A stretch of DNA of 64,000 bases, taken from the NCBI RefSeq assembly GCF_019977235.1, contig NZ_AP024646.1:4836001-4900000 (forward strand), given 5' to 3'. Numbering within the stretch: the first letter of the stretch is position 1; each line of letters starts with the position of its first letter. The translations under genes and the position numbers were made by a program. This document shows positions 17,913-27,520 of this stretch, piece by piece. Origin of the DNA: Arthrobacter sp. StoSoilB5. Its GTDB lineage: Bacteria; Actinomycetota; Actinomycetes; Actinomycetales; Micrococcaceae. The notes under the pieces are model-generated. The model saw only the letters and a list, made by a program, of their open reading frames with translations. It was not told the origin of the DNA and made no database searches.

Positions 17913-18802
17913 TTCGTGGTCCCTTCAGCGTCAGTTGCGTAAGCCTGCGCGATGGATACCGGCCTCGCCCCTTCGGCGTCGTCGTCCCCACCATCAGAGT
18001 CGCCCTCGTCTGATGCGGAGTTCTCTGCGTCGATGTCCAATAACGGCTCTGTGCCCGACTCGTCAGCCGCTACTGCCACGAGGGCTTCGATTTGGGCTGG
18101 GATGTCGCCGATGTTTTCGAACGGGAGGGCCAGCGGGAGGGCGTTGCTGATCGTGTACGTGTCGTCCAGGGGGGTGGGGAGGATGAGTTGGCGGGCCAGG
18201 AGCTTGGTGATGGTGCGGGTGACGACGTCGGAGTCGCGGAGGGCATCTTGTTGGCCGGCGGGGGTGTAATTGGCCACGAGGTCCGAGATCTCTTCGCGGG
18301 TGATGGTGGGGTCGGTCTGGGCCGTGACGTGGCGGTCGAGGAGGAGGCGCAGGCGGAGCAGGACGATGGTTTCCACACGGCTCAGTGCACGCTGCTGCCG
18401 GAGGATGCTTGACCGGGAGCTGGCGCCGACGATCTCCGGGTCAACGGGACGGAGGACGGCGATCTTGCGGTCATGGTCCAACTGCAATGAGAGGAACAGC
18501 TCCGAGAGTCGGCTGCGGAGGATCAGCTGGTTGTCCAGGAGCGTGGTCCACAGTTTCTCGTCGCGGCCGCCGTCGATGTAGGGGCCTTTCAGCAACTTGA
18601 CCAGCGCGTGACGGACCTTCATTGGCAGCACGCCCGTGTCGCCAGGGAAAAGGGCCGCGCCATCAACGAACGTGTCCCGCGGGGTGACCCGGAACTGATC
18701 GGAGTGGCTGACGTGAGCAGCGGTTTCGGCCGGGACTTCAGCCGCCTCAACGGTGCCGTGCTCATCGCCGGTGACTTCCGTCGTCGTGATTTCCTCAGTC
18801 AT
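17909..18802 (-). CDS. mksE: MksE/JetB-type kleisin-associated protein (DUF4194)
   Basis: Encodes 297 residues from ATG 18802, chosen because AGGA lies six bases upstream; ATG 18814 has no ribosome site. The central DUF4194 winged-helix region contains [44 protein letters not shown] and [13 protein letters not shown]. The last 45 residues are very acidic ([14 protein letters not shown]). MksE binds the kleisin MksF. It overlaps the genes on both sides (8 and 4 bases), which points to coupled synthesis. Confidence 0.9.
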   Translation of the reverse strand: MTEEITTTEVTGDEHGTVEAAEVPAETAAHVSHSDQFRVTPRDTFVDGAALFPGDTGVLPMKVRHALVKLLKGPYIDGGRDEKLWTTLLDNQLILRSRLSELFLSLQLDHDRKIAVLRPVDPEIVGASSRSSILRQQRALSRVETIVLLRLRLLLDRHVTAQTDPTITREEISDLVANYTPAGQQDALRDSDVVTRTITKLLARQLILPTPLDDTYTISNALPLALPFENIGDIPAQIEALVAVAADESGTEPLLDIDAENSASDEGDSDGGDDDAEGARPVSIAQAYATDAEGTTK

Positions 18803-20252
18803 CAGAATCCTCATTCAGCGTGACGACGGGCAAGTACGCAGTGCGGATACTGCCGTCGATTTGTTCGAAGTCGATGTGTTCCCAGGCGGCCCGGTCGAAC
18901 CCGGCGCCGCTGTGCAGTGCCATGGACAGCAGGGATCGGACAGTGTTGATGTGCCGTTCCTCGGCGGGTAGGTTTTCCCACGCCTCGCCCAAGGTGGCCG
19001 AACCCGCCATGGCGGCGCGGACGACGTCGGGCCTCGCTTTTCCGGTGCGGGCAGACCGCACGCGATCCGAATCGCTGAAGGCGATGGGATCTGCCAGGCG
19101 GGGTGGGGTGGCGAATTCGTCGGGGTCGAAGAGCTTGACCATGGCCAGCGACTCGAACCCTGCGTTGTACAGGACGGGTCCGCGCACCAGGCCGGGTCGG
19201 TCACGTTCGTAGGGCATGGATCGGATGGCTTGCTCGGCCTCGGCGAGGACCTTCCGCAGGCTGACCGACTGGCGGACGTCGTCGCTCTGGATGTAGGTGT
19301 TGAGGCTTTCGGAGAGCTTGCCGTAGATCCGCTGGATCTGGCTGTGCTGCGTGCGCAGTTCGGCGACGAGGTTCTTCAGTGTTTCGCGGTCCTCATGCGA
19401 GAGCTCGTCCGCGAACTGCCGGCTCAGTACCTCGCCGATGGCGGAACGGAAACGCAACTGCTGCTGAGGGTCCTCCAGGAAAGCCGTGAACGAGCGGAAT
19501 GTTCGGCCCTCAGGACTCTGGCGCAGGCGCTTGTCGGCTTCCAGAACCTGGGCCATGGTGGCGCCTTTGCTGAGCGATTCCTCGATGATCTGGTTGCGGA
19601 GCTCGCCCACCAGTTCCTCGATGCGGTCACGCATTTTCTTGTAGTCAGCGGGAAGGCTGGCGGCGAGGTCAAGGATGTTGCCTGCGGCCTCAACAGCTTC
19701 TTCGTCGTCCAGGAGACCGTCGAACTGGCCGGAGCTGATGTCCTCGACGAGTTGCTGGCGCTCCTGGATTTCTTCCTCCAGCGCCTCCAAACGTGCGCTT
19801 TGGTCCGGGTTGGTCTCGTTGGCGAGCTTCTCCACATCTCCAAGCAGCGTTCCCAAGCGGGAACCGTTGAGCGTGGAACGCTCGCTGGAGAGGCTGTCCA
19901 GGAAGGCGAGCACACGGGCTGCGGCTTCGGTAACTTCGTAGACGATCTGGCCGGACTGGTTGCGGCGTGTCAGGAACTGCTTGCGGGTCCATTCATCGCC
20001 GAAGGCTTTGCCGTTCTGCTGGCCGCCCAGCCCGGGTTCCTGGCGGCGTAGCTGCTCAAGGAAGGCGTCGACGTCGGCATGGAACTCTTCGAGCGGAAGC
20101 TGCGGCCGGGTGCGGGTAAAGGAAGCCTGAAGCACCGCGATCACCCATGGAGCCGAACGTGTCAGCGCCCATGCCGGGCCCTTGGTCAATTGCTCGAGGT
20201 CGCGGAGCCTTGCACTGATGGCGTCGGCGGAGGACATGGCTGAACGGGACAA
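18795..20252 (-). CDS. mksF: MksF/JetA-type kleisin (DUF3375)
   Basis: Encodes 485 residues with the DUF3375 pattern: [20 protein letters not shown] near the start, [17 protein letters not shown], helical middle and [20 protein letters not shown] near the end. It acts as the kleisin bridging the MksB ATPase heads. The TTG at 20252 is preferred: AAGGAGA lies five bases upstream, while ATG 20237 has no ribosome site. It is the first gene of mksF-mksE-mksB. Confidence 0.9.
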   Translation of the reverse strand: MSRSAMSSADAISARLRDLEQLTKGPAWALTRSAPWVIAVLQASFTRTRPQLPLEEFHADVDAFLEQLRRQEPGLGGQQNGKAFGDEWTRKQFLTRRNQSGQIVYEVTEAAARVLAFLDSLSSERSTLNGSRLGTLLGDVEKLANETNPDQSARLEALEEEIQERQQLVEDISSGQFDGLLDDEEAVEAAGNILDLAASLPADYKKMRDRIEELVGELRNQIIEESLSKGATMAQVLEADKRLRQSPEGRTFRSFTAFLEDPQQQLRFRSAIGEVLSRQFADELSHEDRETLKNLVAELRTQHSQIQRIYGKLSESLNTYIQSDDVRQSVSLRKVLAEAEQAIRSMPYERDRPGLVRGPVLYNAGFESLAMVKLFDPDEFATPPRLADPIAFSDSDRVRSARTGKARPDVVRAAMAGSATLGEAWENLPAEERHINTVRSLLSMALHSGAGFDRAAWEHIDFEQIDGSIRTAYLPVVTLNEDSDD

Positions 20253-20556
20253 CTACTCTCCTTCAGCTGCTGCGAAACCTGGCTGGCAGCGGAAACTGCC
20301 CCGTACAAGGTTAACGCAGAGCATCCCCGCCGCGTCGGGCGGGTGCTGAATGGGCCGCCGTCGAGCCTTCCAAGCACGCTCCGGAAGCGACTCGCCGCAA
20401 CCATTCCGTAACATACCGCCCGGTTCGATTTCGATCCCATATCGACACGCCTGCGACGCGATTCTGTGCTGGCCGAAAACTACGCCCACCCCTAGTGTCA
20501 GATCCATCGACGCAGCCACGCCGCGTCTACCCACGCAGTGTCGCATAGGGGGAACC
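20253..20556. other. Intergenic region, divergent mksF / small membrane protein
   Basis: These 304 bp must hold the promoter of the Mks operon and that of the small membrane-protein gene. I see no clear operator, hairpin or RNA. No remnant of a jetD/mksG gene was recognised here. Confidence 0.5.
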
Positions 20557-20859
20557 ATGGATTTCGACTTTACCGCCCTTGAAACAGCCACCTACGTATT
20601 CATTGGAACGCTGGCCTTCGCCGCCATTTTGGTGGCGTTTATCGCAGCAGCAGCCATAGCAACTATCGTGCTCATCGGCGCCATGGGCATGGCCTGGTAC
20701 ACGGTCAAGGCAGTCTTGGGCGGCTTGGTGCACGGCATCAATTTTGCGTGGGACAGCCTGGTCCATCACGCAGGACAAGTGGAAATCCCGGCCGATTTCC
20801 AGCCCCAGGTTTCCCCTAGCACGGGTAGCTACTCGCGGGTAGCATTGAGGGACAGCTGA
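20557..20859 (+). CDS. Small membrane protein of unknown function
   Basis: Encodes 100 residues from ATG 20557 (GGGGGAA upstream). Residues about 13-50 are strongly hydrophobic, long enough for one or two membrane spans (LAFAAILVAFIAAAAIATIV). The rest is a short soluble tail ending VALRDS. The open frame extends upstream to 20350 but has no ribosome site there. No family recognised. Confidence 0.65.
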   Translation: MDFDFTALETATYVFIGTLAFAAILVAFIAAAAIATIVLIGAMGMAWYTVKAVLGGLVHGINFAWDSLVHHAGQVEIPADFQPQVSPSTGSYSRVALRDS

Positions 20860-20922
20860 AGGGTTCCCCACCCGAGGCGGACCCTGGCTCCATCCGGCAC
20901 AACCGGCTAGAGGAGTTATCCC

Positions 20923-22887
20923 ATGACGTCCGCTACTGACAACAGTCTCACCGCCGCAAGCGTCAACGCCACAGCAGAAGAAGCCCGCGCCGTCGCCGAG
21001 GCCGCCCGCGAAACTGAATGGAACCGGCCCAGCTTTGCCAAGGGCCTCTACTTGGGCAGCTTCGACCTCAGCCTGATCCACCCGTGGCCACAAGCCAAAA
21101 CGGAGGACGTGGAGCGCGGCGAAGAGTTCATGGCCAAGCTCGAGGCGTTCTGCAGATCCATGTCCGGACGGGTAATCGAACGCGACGCGAAGATCCCGGA
21201 CGAGTACCTTGCAGGCCTCGCGGACCTTGGCGTTTTCGGCATGAAAATCCCGCGCGAGTACGGCGGCCTGGGGCTGTCCTTGGTCTACTACGGCCGCGCA
21301 CTCGCTTTGGTGGGCTCCGTCCATCCGAGCCTTGGCGCGCTGATTTCGGCGCATCAGTCCATTGGCGTTCCGGAGCCCGTGAAGGAATTCGGCACGCCGG
21401 AGCAAAAGCAGGAATACCTTCCGCGCTGCGCTGCGGGCGCCATCACGGCTTTCCTCCTGACGGAGCCCGACGTCGGCAGCGACCCCGCCCGGATGGGCGC
21501 CACTGCCGTACTTTCGGACGACGGCGGGTCTTACCTTTTGGACGGCGTGAAACTCTGGACCACCAATGGGGTGATCGCCGAGCTCGTAGTAGTCATGGCG
21601 AGGGTTCCGGCCCACACCGACGCCGACGGTACCACCCACAAGGGCGGCATCTCCGCGTTCGTCGTGGAGATGGACTCCCCCGGCATTACCGTGGAAAACA
21701 GGAACTCCTTCATGGGCCTGCGCGGGATTGAGAATGGTGTGACCCGTTTCCACCAGGTGCGTGTGCCGGTGGAGAACCGGCTGGGTCGCGAGGGCCAGGG
21801 TCTCAAAATCGCCCTCACCACGCTCAACACGGGACGCCTTTCCATCCCCGGCCTGTGCGTTGCCGCTGGGAAGTGGAGCCTGAAGATTGCCCGCGAATGG
21901 TCCAACGCGCGGACACAATGGGGCCGGCCTGTGGGCAAGCATGAGGCCGTGGGGAAGAAAATTGCATTCATCGCCGCCACCACCTTCGCATTGGAAGCTG
22001 TGTTTGAACTATCGGCCGAGATGGCCGACGCCGGCCAAAAGGACGTCCGCATCGAAGCCGCGCTGGCCAAGCTGTGGTCCACGGAACTGAGCTGCCGGAT
22101 AGCCGATGAGCTGGTTCAGATCCGCGGCGGCCGTGGCTTTGAAACCGCAGAGTCCCTTGAAGCCCGGGGCGAACGCGCCGTGGCCGCCGAACAACTTCTC
22201 CGGGATCTACGCATCAACCGGATCTTCGAGGGTTCCAGCGAGATCATGAAACTCCTCATCGCACGCGAAGCCGTGGACGCACACCTTGCCGCCGCGGGCG
22301 ACCTCGCCTCAGCGGACGCCAGCCTGCAAGACAAGGCGCGGGCCGCCGTCGGGGCTTCTGGTTTCTATGCCCGCTGGCTGCCGAAACTCGTGGCCGGGGC
22401 AGGCATGGACCCGCGGTCCTACGGTGAGTTCGGGCGCCTGGGCAAGCACTTGCGGTTTGTTGAAAGGTCCTCGCGACGGCTCGCCAGGCAGACTTTCTAC
22501 GGCATGGGCCGCTGGCAGGCGAAGCTGGAGCACAAGCAAGCGTTCCTGGGCAGGATTGTGGACATCGGCGCCGAACTGTTCGCGATGGCCGCGTGCTGCT
22601 CACGCGCCGAAATGCTGCTGCGCACCCACCCGGAACACGGCGCTACCGCCTTTGAACTCGCCGAGGCCTACTGTGAACAGGCCCGCGTGCGGGTGGACGA
22701 ATACTTTGATCAGCTCTGGCGGAACACCGACGACGGCGACCATCACCTTTCGCGCAAGGTTCTTGCCGGCGATTACGCCTGGCTTGAAGCCGGGGTCCTG
22801 GACCAGTCCGAGGGAACCGGGCCGTGGATCGCGGATGCGTCCCCCGGCGCCTCAAGCAAGGAGAACCTGCACCGTAAGTATCGGTAG
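20923..22887 (+). CDS. Acyl-CoA dehydrogenase family protein (long form)
   Basis: Encodes 654 residues. The dehydrogenase core (about 60-450) has FLLTEPDVGSDPARMGATAV (FAD/substrate loop), KLWTTNG, RGRGFETAESL-like RGGRGFETAE and RDLRINRIFEGSSEIMKLLIA near its end. A further 200 residues form a C-terminal helical extension as in very-long-chain types. It catalyses FAD-dependent alpha-beta oxidation of acyl-CoA. It stands alone, without electron-transfer or other beta-oxidation genes nearby, so chain-length preference is unknown. Confidence 0.92.
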   Translation: MTSATDNSLTAASVNATAEEARAVAEAARETEWNRPSFAKGLYLGSFDLSLIHPWPQAKTEDVERGEEFMAKLEAFCRSMSGRVIERDAKIPDEYLAGLADLGVFGMKIPREYGGLGLSLVYYGRALALVGSVHPSLGALISAHQSIGVPEPVKEFGTPEQKQEYLPRCAAGAITAFLLTEPDVGSDPARMGATAVLSDDGGSYLLDGVKLWTTNGVIAELVVVMARVPAHTDADGTTHKGGISAFVVEMDSPGITVENRNSFMGLRGIENGVTRFHQVRVPVENRLGREGQGLKIALTTLNTGRLSIPGLCVAAGKWSLKIAREWSNARTQWGRPVGKHEAVGKKIAFIAATTFALEAVFELSAEMADAGQKDVRIEAALAKLWSTELSCRIADELVQIRGGRGFETAESLEARGERAVAAEQLLRDLRINRIFEGSSEIMKLLIAREAVDAHLAAAGDLASADASLQDKARAAVGASGFYARWLPKLVAGAGMDPRSYGEFGRLGKHLRFVERSSRRLARQTFYGMGRWQAKLEHKQAFLGRIVDIGAELFAMAACCSRAEMLLRTHPEHGATAFELAEAYCEQARVRVDEYFDQLWRNTDDGDHHLSRKVLAGDYAWLEAGVLDQSEGTGPWIADASPGASSKENLHRKYR

Positions 22888-22891
22888 CCCG

Positions 22892-23296
22892 CTAAAGGAC
22901 GTCGCCGTCCACGTAGTACCAGCGTTTGCCTTCCCGCACGAAGCGGCTGCGTTCACGCTGGACGCCGCGTTCGCCGTCGGACCTGTAGTGCGCGGCGAAC
23001 TCAACGGTCCCGCTGGTGTCCAGGGGCCCGCCCTTGGCCGTACCCAGGATGTCGAGCCTGCGCCATTGCGTGTCGGCGTCCAGATCCAGGGACGCGGGGC
23101 GGGTAGACGCGTGCCACGTCCGCAGGAGGTACTCCGGATCCAGGATGACGAACGCCGAATACCGGGAGCGCATCAGCTGCTCGGCCGTGGGCGCATCAGC
23201 GTCCCCACGGTGGAAGCGCCCACAACAATCGTCGTACTGCTCCCCGGAGAGGCAGGGGCACACTCCGTTGCGGAGTCGGCTGATATCTAGGGTCAT
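22892..23296 (-). CDS. YchJ-family protein with SEC-C zinc motif
   Basis: Encodes 134 residues from ATG 23296. CPCLSGEQYDDCC (Cys13, 15, 24, 25) is the SEC-C zinc motif. It is followed by the YchJ/NTF2-like middle domain (AEQLMRSRYSAFVILDPEYLLRTWH, VEFAAHYR). Function of the family is not established. It ends four bases from the convergent acyl-CoA dehydrogenase stop. The frame stays open upstream to 23740, but that part shows no similarity. Confidence 0.88.
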   Translation of the reverse strand: MTLDISRLRNGVCPCLSGEQYDDCCGRFHRGDADAPTAEQLMRSRYSAFVILDPEYLLRTWHASTRPASLDLDADTQWRRLDILGTAKGGPLDTSGTVEFAAHYRSDGERGVQRERSRFVREGKRWYYVDGDVL

Positions 23297-23482
23297 GTGG
23301 TCCCAATCCGAGGCTGAAAATGAGAGCTGGGCAACATATTTTCCCACGCCATATAACAGCTTCGAAACAACCCTGCCAGAGCGTGGTGCGGGGCGTGATT
23401 CCTTCAGTGCTGGACCGTAGGCTAGATGTGCAAGCTGGGTGGGCAATGCGCGCATCACAAAACGACAGCCAGGGGAGGCTAC

Positions 23483-24280
23483 GTGGAGGATCCGACAACA
23501 CTCGCCATCAACCTGACGTATTTGGGCACAGTGGGGATGGCTGTCCTCATGTTCTTTGGGCTCGGGATAATCGTCATCATCACTCTGGTAGTTGCCGGAG
23601 TTGGACGGCTTGTGTCGGTGATTCTTTTGGCGATGGTCGGGATCTTCCCCAAGAAGGAAACAGTCGCCATCGTCCACTTGCCCCCGGCTCCGGAACACGT
23701 ACCGGCACCCGCGAGTGACGACGTCGATTACTCCAGCCATGCTGTTGCGTCGCCTTTGGAGGATCTTGCCTACGTTCCTACCGGCCCCACTCCCGAGGTA
23801 GCTGCTACTCCTGAACCCAGTGCCGTCCCCGCGGAACCCAGGAAGGACCTCCTTGGGGATGTTCGACGCCGGCTCTCAGGCGCCTCTTCTGCCCTCAAGG
23901 ACGGTGGGTGGAAGGCCGGCCCCCGGAAGTTGCTCAAGCCGACCCAGGTTAAAGAAGCGGTTGAAACGCAGGCCGCTCACCACCCATTGCTTGTGGCCGC
24001 CAGCAAGGAACCTCCCGTGCTTGCAAAGGACTGGGCCGACGCCGTTGCCGAAGCTGAACAGAGGGCGGCCGCGCGGGCCAAAGCAGAGCAGCCACCCGCC
24101 ATCAAAGTGACCGTCCGCGAGGTGGGCGAGCCGACACCACCCTCCAGCAACGGCGAGCCACCCGCCCCAAAGGCACCGGACGCCGGCCCTAAGAAAACGG
24201 GCCCGAACACTTCCAAGAATGGAAAGTCTTCGAGCCCGATCCGTAAAGGTTCGCTCAGCGGGGCCAGCCGCAACTCCTAA
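23483..24280 (+). CDS. Single-pass membrane protein with long Pro/Ala-rich tail
   Basis: Encodes 265 residues from GTG 23483, preceded by AGGGGAG. The N-terminus is extracytoplasmic or short cytosolic, followed by a hydrophobic span (about 12-52, two close segments). A disordered tail rich in Pro, Ala, Lys and Glu follows (PAPEHVPAP, PAVPAEPRKD, SSNGEPPAPKAPDAGPKK). No enzymatic motif. Function unknown. Its stop overlaps the stop of the convergent flavin reductase by three bases. Confidence 0.7.
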   Translation: MEDPTTLAINLTYLGTVGMAVLMFFGLGIIVIITLVVAGVGRLVSVILLAMVGIFPKKETVAIVHLPPAPEHVPAPASDDVDYSSHAVASPLEDLAYVPTGPTPEVAATPEPSAVPAEPRKDLLGDVRRRLSGASSALKDGGWKAGPRKLLKPTQVKEAVETQAAHHPLLVAASKEPPVLAKDWADAVAEAEQRAAARAKAEQPPAIKVTVREVGEPTPPSSNGEPPAPKAPDAGPKKTGPNTSKNGKSSSPIRKGSLSGASRNS

Positions 24281-24768
24281 GCAGCAAGCTGCCGGAACGC
24301 TGCTCCGTGGTAGATCAGTGGCTTGGATTCGTGGTTGATGGTGGTCGCCTTGACCTCCAGGACAACGATCGCATGATCCCCGGCTGGCGTCTCCGAGACC
24401 ACCTCGCATTCGAAGCCCAGCACGGCGCCCTCGATCAGTACTGCTCCTGAGTCACTGACGCTGGTGGACAATCCGGCAAAGCGGTCCCGGGTCTTGGAGG
24501 AAAGCTGGAGGCAGGCCGCTTCCTGGCCCTCGGCCAGCACGGACACGCCCAGCCTTCTTGCCTGGCGGAGCTTGGGCCACGTTGTGGAGGAGTTCTGCAC
24601 CGCGAACATCACCAGCGGCGGTTCCAATGACACGCCCACGGTGAAGGACGATGCCACCAAGGCCTCCGGCGTGAAATCCACCATGGCACTGAAGGCAGCG
24701 ACTCCAGACGGGAACTGCGCAAATGCAGCCTTGATGCCCGCCGTTTCTTCTACCGTCGTCTGTGTCAT
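24277..24768 (-). CDS. Flavin reductase-like FMN-binding protein
   Basis: Encodes 163 residues from ATG 24768 (AGGGGAC upstream). It has the flavin-reductase split-barrel pattern: AAFAQFPSGVAAFSA, ALVASSFTVGVSLEPPLVMFAVQNSSTTW, RLGVSVLAEGQE and DHAIVVLEV. Such proteins reduce FMN/FAD with NAD(P)H, often for a monooxygenase partner. No monooxygenase gene lies nearby, so the partner is unknown. Confidence 0.88.
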   Translation of the reverse strand: MTQTTVEETAGIKAAFAQFPSGVAAFSAMVDFTPEALVASSFTVGVSLEPPLVMFAVQNSSTTWPKLRQARRLGVSVLAEGQEAACLQLSSKTRDRFAGLSTSVSDSGAVLIEGAVLGFECEVVSETPAGDHAIVVLEVKATTINHESKPLIYHGAAFRQLAA

Positions 24769-25055
24769 TTTGCTGTCCCCTTCGTGCGTCGATTGAGTTC
24801 CTTTCCCATAATTCACCCGCTTCCGGGAACGGCAATATTTGTTGATTCGGAAGACATTTGTGTTGCCGCGTGTCAAGAAATGTCGCGAAGTAAGGCCCCT
24901 TCCATTACCCCGCAAGACGAAAAACGAAGAAGTTCTACCGTTTGCATTTGGGCGTCCCACGGCCGTGTGTAGCCTCGATTGAACATCCCATTGATGAGGT
25001 TGGCCCAACAACTGACGCTCAACTGCCAACCACTGACCCACCACAGGAAGCCGAC
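24769..25055. other. Divergent intergenic region
   Basis: These 287 bp separate the flavin reductase and aldo/keto reductase genes. Part is AT-richer than its surroundings (24825-24960), as expected for promoters. I recognised no defined operator or riboswitch. Confidence 0.4.
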
Positions 25056-26090
25056 ATGAGCCTCAACGAGCTACGAACGCTTGGACGCACTGGCGCCCTG
25101 ATCAGCCCGCTCACGCTGGGTACCTTGAACTTCGGCACGGGCACGGCTCCCACCGGCCCTGCGGAGAGCATCCGCATCATCCAGGCGGCACTGGACGGTG
25201 GCATCACCAGCATCGACACCGCCGATATCTACTCGCAGGGCGAGGCCGAAGTCGTGGTGGGCCAGGCAATCCATGGAAGGCGCGACGACGTTTTCCTCGC
25301 CACCAAATTCCATGGCCAAATGGGATCAAATCCAGCACATGCGGGGAACTCGCGAAGGTGGATTGTCCGGGCTGTGGAGGATAGCTTGAGGCGGCTGAAC
25401 ACAGACCGGATCGACCTCTACCAAGCGCACCGCCCCGACTACAACACCGATCTCCTTGAGACCATCACTGCCCTGAACGATCTCATCCGGCAGGGCAAGA
25501 TCCTCTATTACGGCACCTCGGTGTTCAGCCCTGCGCAACTGGTGGAGGCACAGTGGATTGCGAACACCAACCACCTGACGCCACCGGTTGTGGACCAGGT
25601 CCCATATTCGCTTTTGGTTCGCGCCAACGAACGCGACGTCTTCCCCATTACCCAGCAGTACGGCGTCGGGGTTTTGAGTTACGGACCGCTCGACGGCGGG
25701 TGGCTGGCTGGCGGTTACCGCGTGGGTGCGGGCCAGCCCGAAAGCTCGCGTTCGGCCGCCGTGCCGGGCCGCTTCGACGTGAGCGCTCCCTTCAATCAGG
25801 GCAAGTTGCACGCGGCGGACGCACTCGCACAGCTGGCCGCCCGGTACGGGCTGACCCTCATCCAGCTTGCTGTGGGCTTCGCCCTGAATCATCCCGCCGT
25901 CACCAGCGTGATCATTGGACCGCGGACCGAGGAGCATTTGACGGACTACCTGAAGGCCGCCGACGTGGTGCTCAGCGAAGCCGTTTTGGATGAAATCGAT
26001 GACATCGTGGCCCCCGCAGTCAACTTCCTTGAACGGGACGCCGGCACGGTTGCTCCCCACCTCGAGTACCCGGAACTTCGACGCCGGTAG
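25056..26090 (+). CDS. Aldo/keto reductase
   Basis: Encodes 344 residues from ATG 25056 (CAGGAAG upstream). AKR barrel signatures: LGRTGALISPLTLGTLNFG, SIDTADIYSQGEAEVVVG (catalytic Asp/Tyr), ATKFHGQMG (Lys), DRIDLYQAHRPD (His) and GPRTEEHLTDYLKAADVVLS at the cofactor site. It is an NADPH-dependent carbonyl reductase of unknown substrate. Confidence 0.92.
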   Translation: MSLNELRTLGRTGALISPLTLGTLNFGTGTAPTGPAESIRIIQAALDGGITSIDTADIYSQGEAEVVVGQAIHGRRDDVFLATKFHGQMGSNPAHAGNSRRWIVRAVEDSLRRLNTDRIDLYQAHRPDYNTDLLETITALNDLIRQGKILYYGTSVFSPAQLVEAQWIANTNHLTPPVVDQVPYSLLVRANERDVFPITQQYGVGVLSYGPLDGGWLAGGYRVGAGQPESSRSAAVPGRFDVSAPFNQGKLHAADALAQLAARYGLTLIQLAVGFALNHPAVTSVIIGPRTEEHLTDYLKAADVVLSEAVLDEIDDIVAPAVNFLERDAGTVAPHLEYPELRRR

Positions 26091-26251
26091 CTGGTTTTGC
26101 GTTGCCAGGCCCCCTTTGCGCGCTTCAGTCTTCCGCAAGCACGCAAAGCAGGCCCCACAATCGCCTATTGACGGCATTGGACCATGGCGTGATCCTTGTC
26201 CTAAGTGCTGCGGCACGCCGCAGCGTCAGGTCCAGTAGAACGCCGCCTCCC

Positions 26252-27355
26252 ATGTCCAAACCCCATGTCAAGCAAGATGCGGCGAAAGCCGTCATCCCGG
26301 GACAGCCGACCGAAGGTCCCCTGACCCACGAAGAGCTGCAGCTCTCCGGCCGCAACCATTCAATGCCGCTCGAAGCCCTTCACGACGACATCACGCCGGC
26401 CGGGCTGCACTACCTGCTGATTCACTTCGATATCCCGCACGTATCCGCTGAGGCATGGCGCCTGCGACTCGGTGGCGCGGTTGATCACAGCTTGGAACTC
26501 AGTCTCGACGACATCAAGGCGCGGCCAGCTGTCACCATGCCAGTCACCCTGGAATGCGCAGGCAACGGACGTTCGCTCTTGCAGCCTCGCCCCCTCAGCC
26601 AACCGTGGGTGCTGGGAGCCGTAGGCACAGCAGAATGGACCGGAACTCCTTTGGCACCACTGCTGGAGGAGGCAGGGTTGGCGAGTGACGCCGTCGAACT
26701 TGTCTTTACGGGCGCCGACAGCGGTATCCAAGGTGGGGTCGAGGAGCCGTACGCCCGCAGTCTTTCGATCGCCGAAGCGATGCACCCTGAAGTCATGTTG
26801 GTCTACGCCATGAACGGCAACCCGCTACCGATCCAGCACGGTTTCCCGCTGCGGCTCCTGGTGCCCGGCTGGTATGGGATGGCAAGTGTGAAGTGGCTGA
26901 CGTCCATTGAGGCAGTGACTTCACGTTTCATGGGATTCCAACAGGCAGTTGCGTATCACTATCTCCAGGGGCCCGATGGGCCAGGCTTGCCAGTGACGCA
27001 TATCCGCGTCCGCTCCCTGATGGTGCCCCCAGGGATTCCTGACTTCTTTACCCGACGCCGGGTAGTCGATGCTGGTCCTGTCATGCTGCACGGCAGGGCG
27101 TGGTCAGGGCACGGAGAAGTGGAACGGGTGGAGGTGGGGATCGACGGCGAGTGGATGCCGGCCCACCTGGAACCTGCCGTTGGTGATTTTGCCTGGCGTT
27201 CGTGGACCATGGTGTGGGTCGCGAGCCCGGGCGAACACGAGTTGCGGTGCCGTGCCATGGATTCCTCGGGCGCGCTGCAGCCGAGCGACCAGGTGTGGAA
27301 CTACCAGGGCATCGGGAACAATATGGCCCAACGGGTTGAGGTGACTGTTCGGTAG
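26252..27355 (+). CDS. Sulfite oxidase-type molybdopterin oxidoreductase
   Basis: Encodes 367 residues. The oxidoreductase molybdopterin-binding domain has TLECAGNGRS with the cysteine that ligates molybdenum, followed by GTAEWTGTPLAPLLEEAG, and GFPLRLLVPGWYGMASVKWLT. A C-terminal Mo-co dimerisation domain (about 260-367) has GRAWSGHGEVERVEVGIDG. There is no signal peptide at ATG 26252, unlike exported SorA or YedY, so it is probably cytosolic. No cytochrome gene lies beside it. The electron acceptor and true substrate are unknown. No clear ribosome site; upstream in-frame codons reach 26102. Confidence 0.88.
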   Translation: MSKPHVKQDAAKAVIPGQPTEGPLTHEELQLSGRNHSMPLEALHDDITPAGLHYLLIHFDIPHVSAEAWRLRLGGAVDHSLELSLDDIKARPAVTMPVTLECAGNGRSLLQPRPLSQPWVLGAVGTAEWTGTPLAPLLEEAGLASDAVELVFTGADSGIQGGVEEPYARSLSIAEAMHPEVMLVYAMNGNPLPIQHGFPLRLLVPGWYGMASVKWLTSIEAVTSRFMGFQQAVAYHYLQGPDGPGLPVTHIRVRSLMVPPGIPDFFTRRRVVDAGPVMLHGRAWSGHGEVERVEVGIDGEWMPAHLEPAVGDFAWRSWTMVWVASPGEHELRCRAMDSSGALQPSDQVWNYQGIGNNMAQRVEVTVR

Positions 27356-27389
27356 GGGTTTCCCGGGGCGGCCGGCCACCGAGATTGGC

Positions 27390-27480
27390 TCCTGCCTCGA
27401 AAACGCTGGAACGCTGCGTGTTCGCTCGGACCTTTCCCTGCGATCTCGAAGCATTCCGCCGGTCTCGCACTTTCCGCGTT
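27390..27480. repeat. Degenerate dispersed repeat element
   Basis: GCTGCGTGTTCGC (27413-27425) and GCGATCTCG (27440-27448) recur in the same order at 61346-61358 and 61391-61399. Both lie in short intergenic gaps upstream of a plus-strand gene. Confidence 0.45.
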
Positions 27481-27520
27481 CTCCCTTGGCACTGTCGCCG
27501 GGACTAGACTCGTGTCAATC

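Noticed and set aside
15084..17942. Long open frames antisense to mksB (522 and 386 codons)
   Set aside because: They mirror the codon pattern of a clear SMC-like gene on the other strand, have no domain and no ribosome sites.
14445..20252. Complete Wadjet defence system
   Set aside because: The JetD/MksG nuclease gene is missing from the locus, so only a JetABC/MksFEB complex can be claimed.
20527..21942. 471-codon open frame antisense to the acyl-CoA dehydrogenase
   Set aside because: Shadow frame; the plus-strand gene has full family motifs.
23426..23482. Upstream ATG for the Pro-rich membrane protein
   Set aside because: GTG 23483 has AGGGGAG at proper distance and places the membrane span near the N-terminus; the extra codons look non-coding.
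24769..25055. FMN riboswitch before the flavin reductase gene
   Set aside because: No conserved RFN-element sequence blocks could be seen.
25326..26216. 296-codon open frame antisense to the aldo/keto reductase
   Set aside because: Shadow frame without domain similarity.
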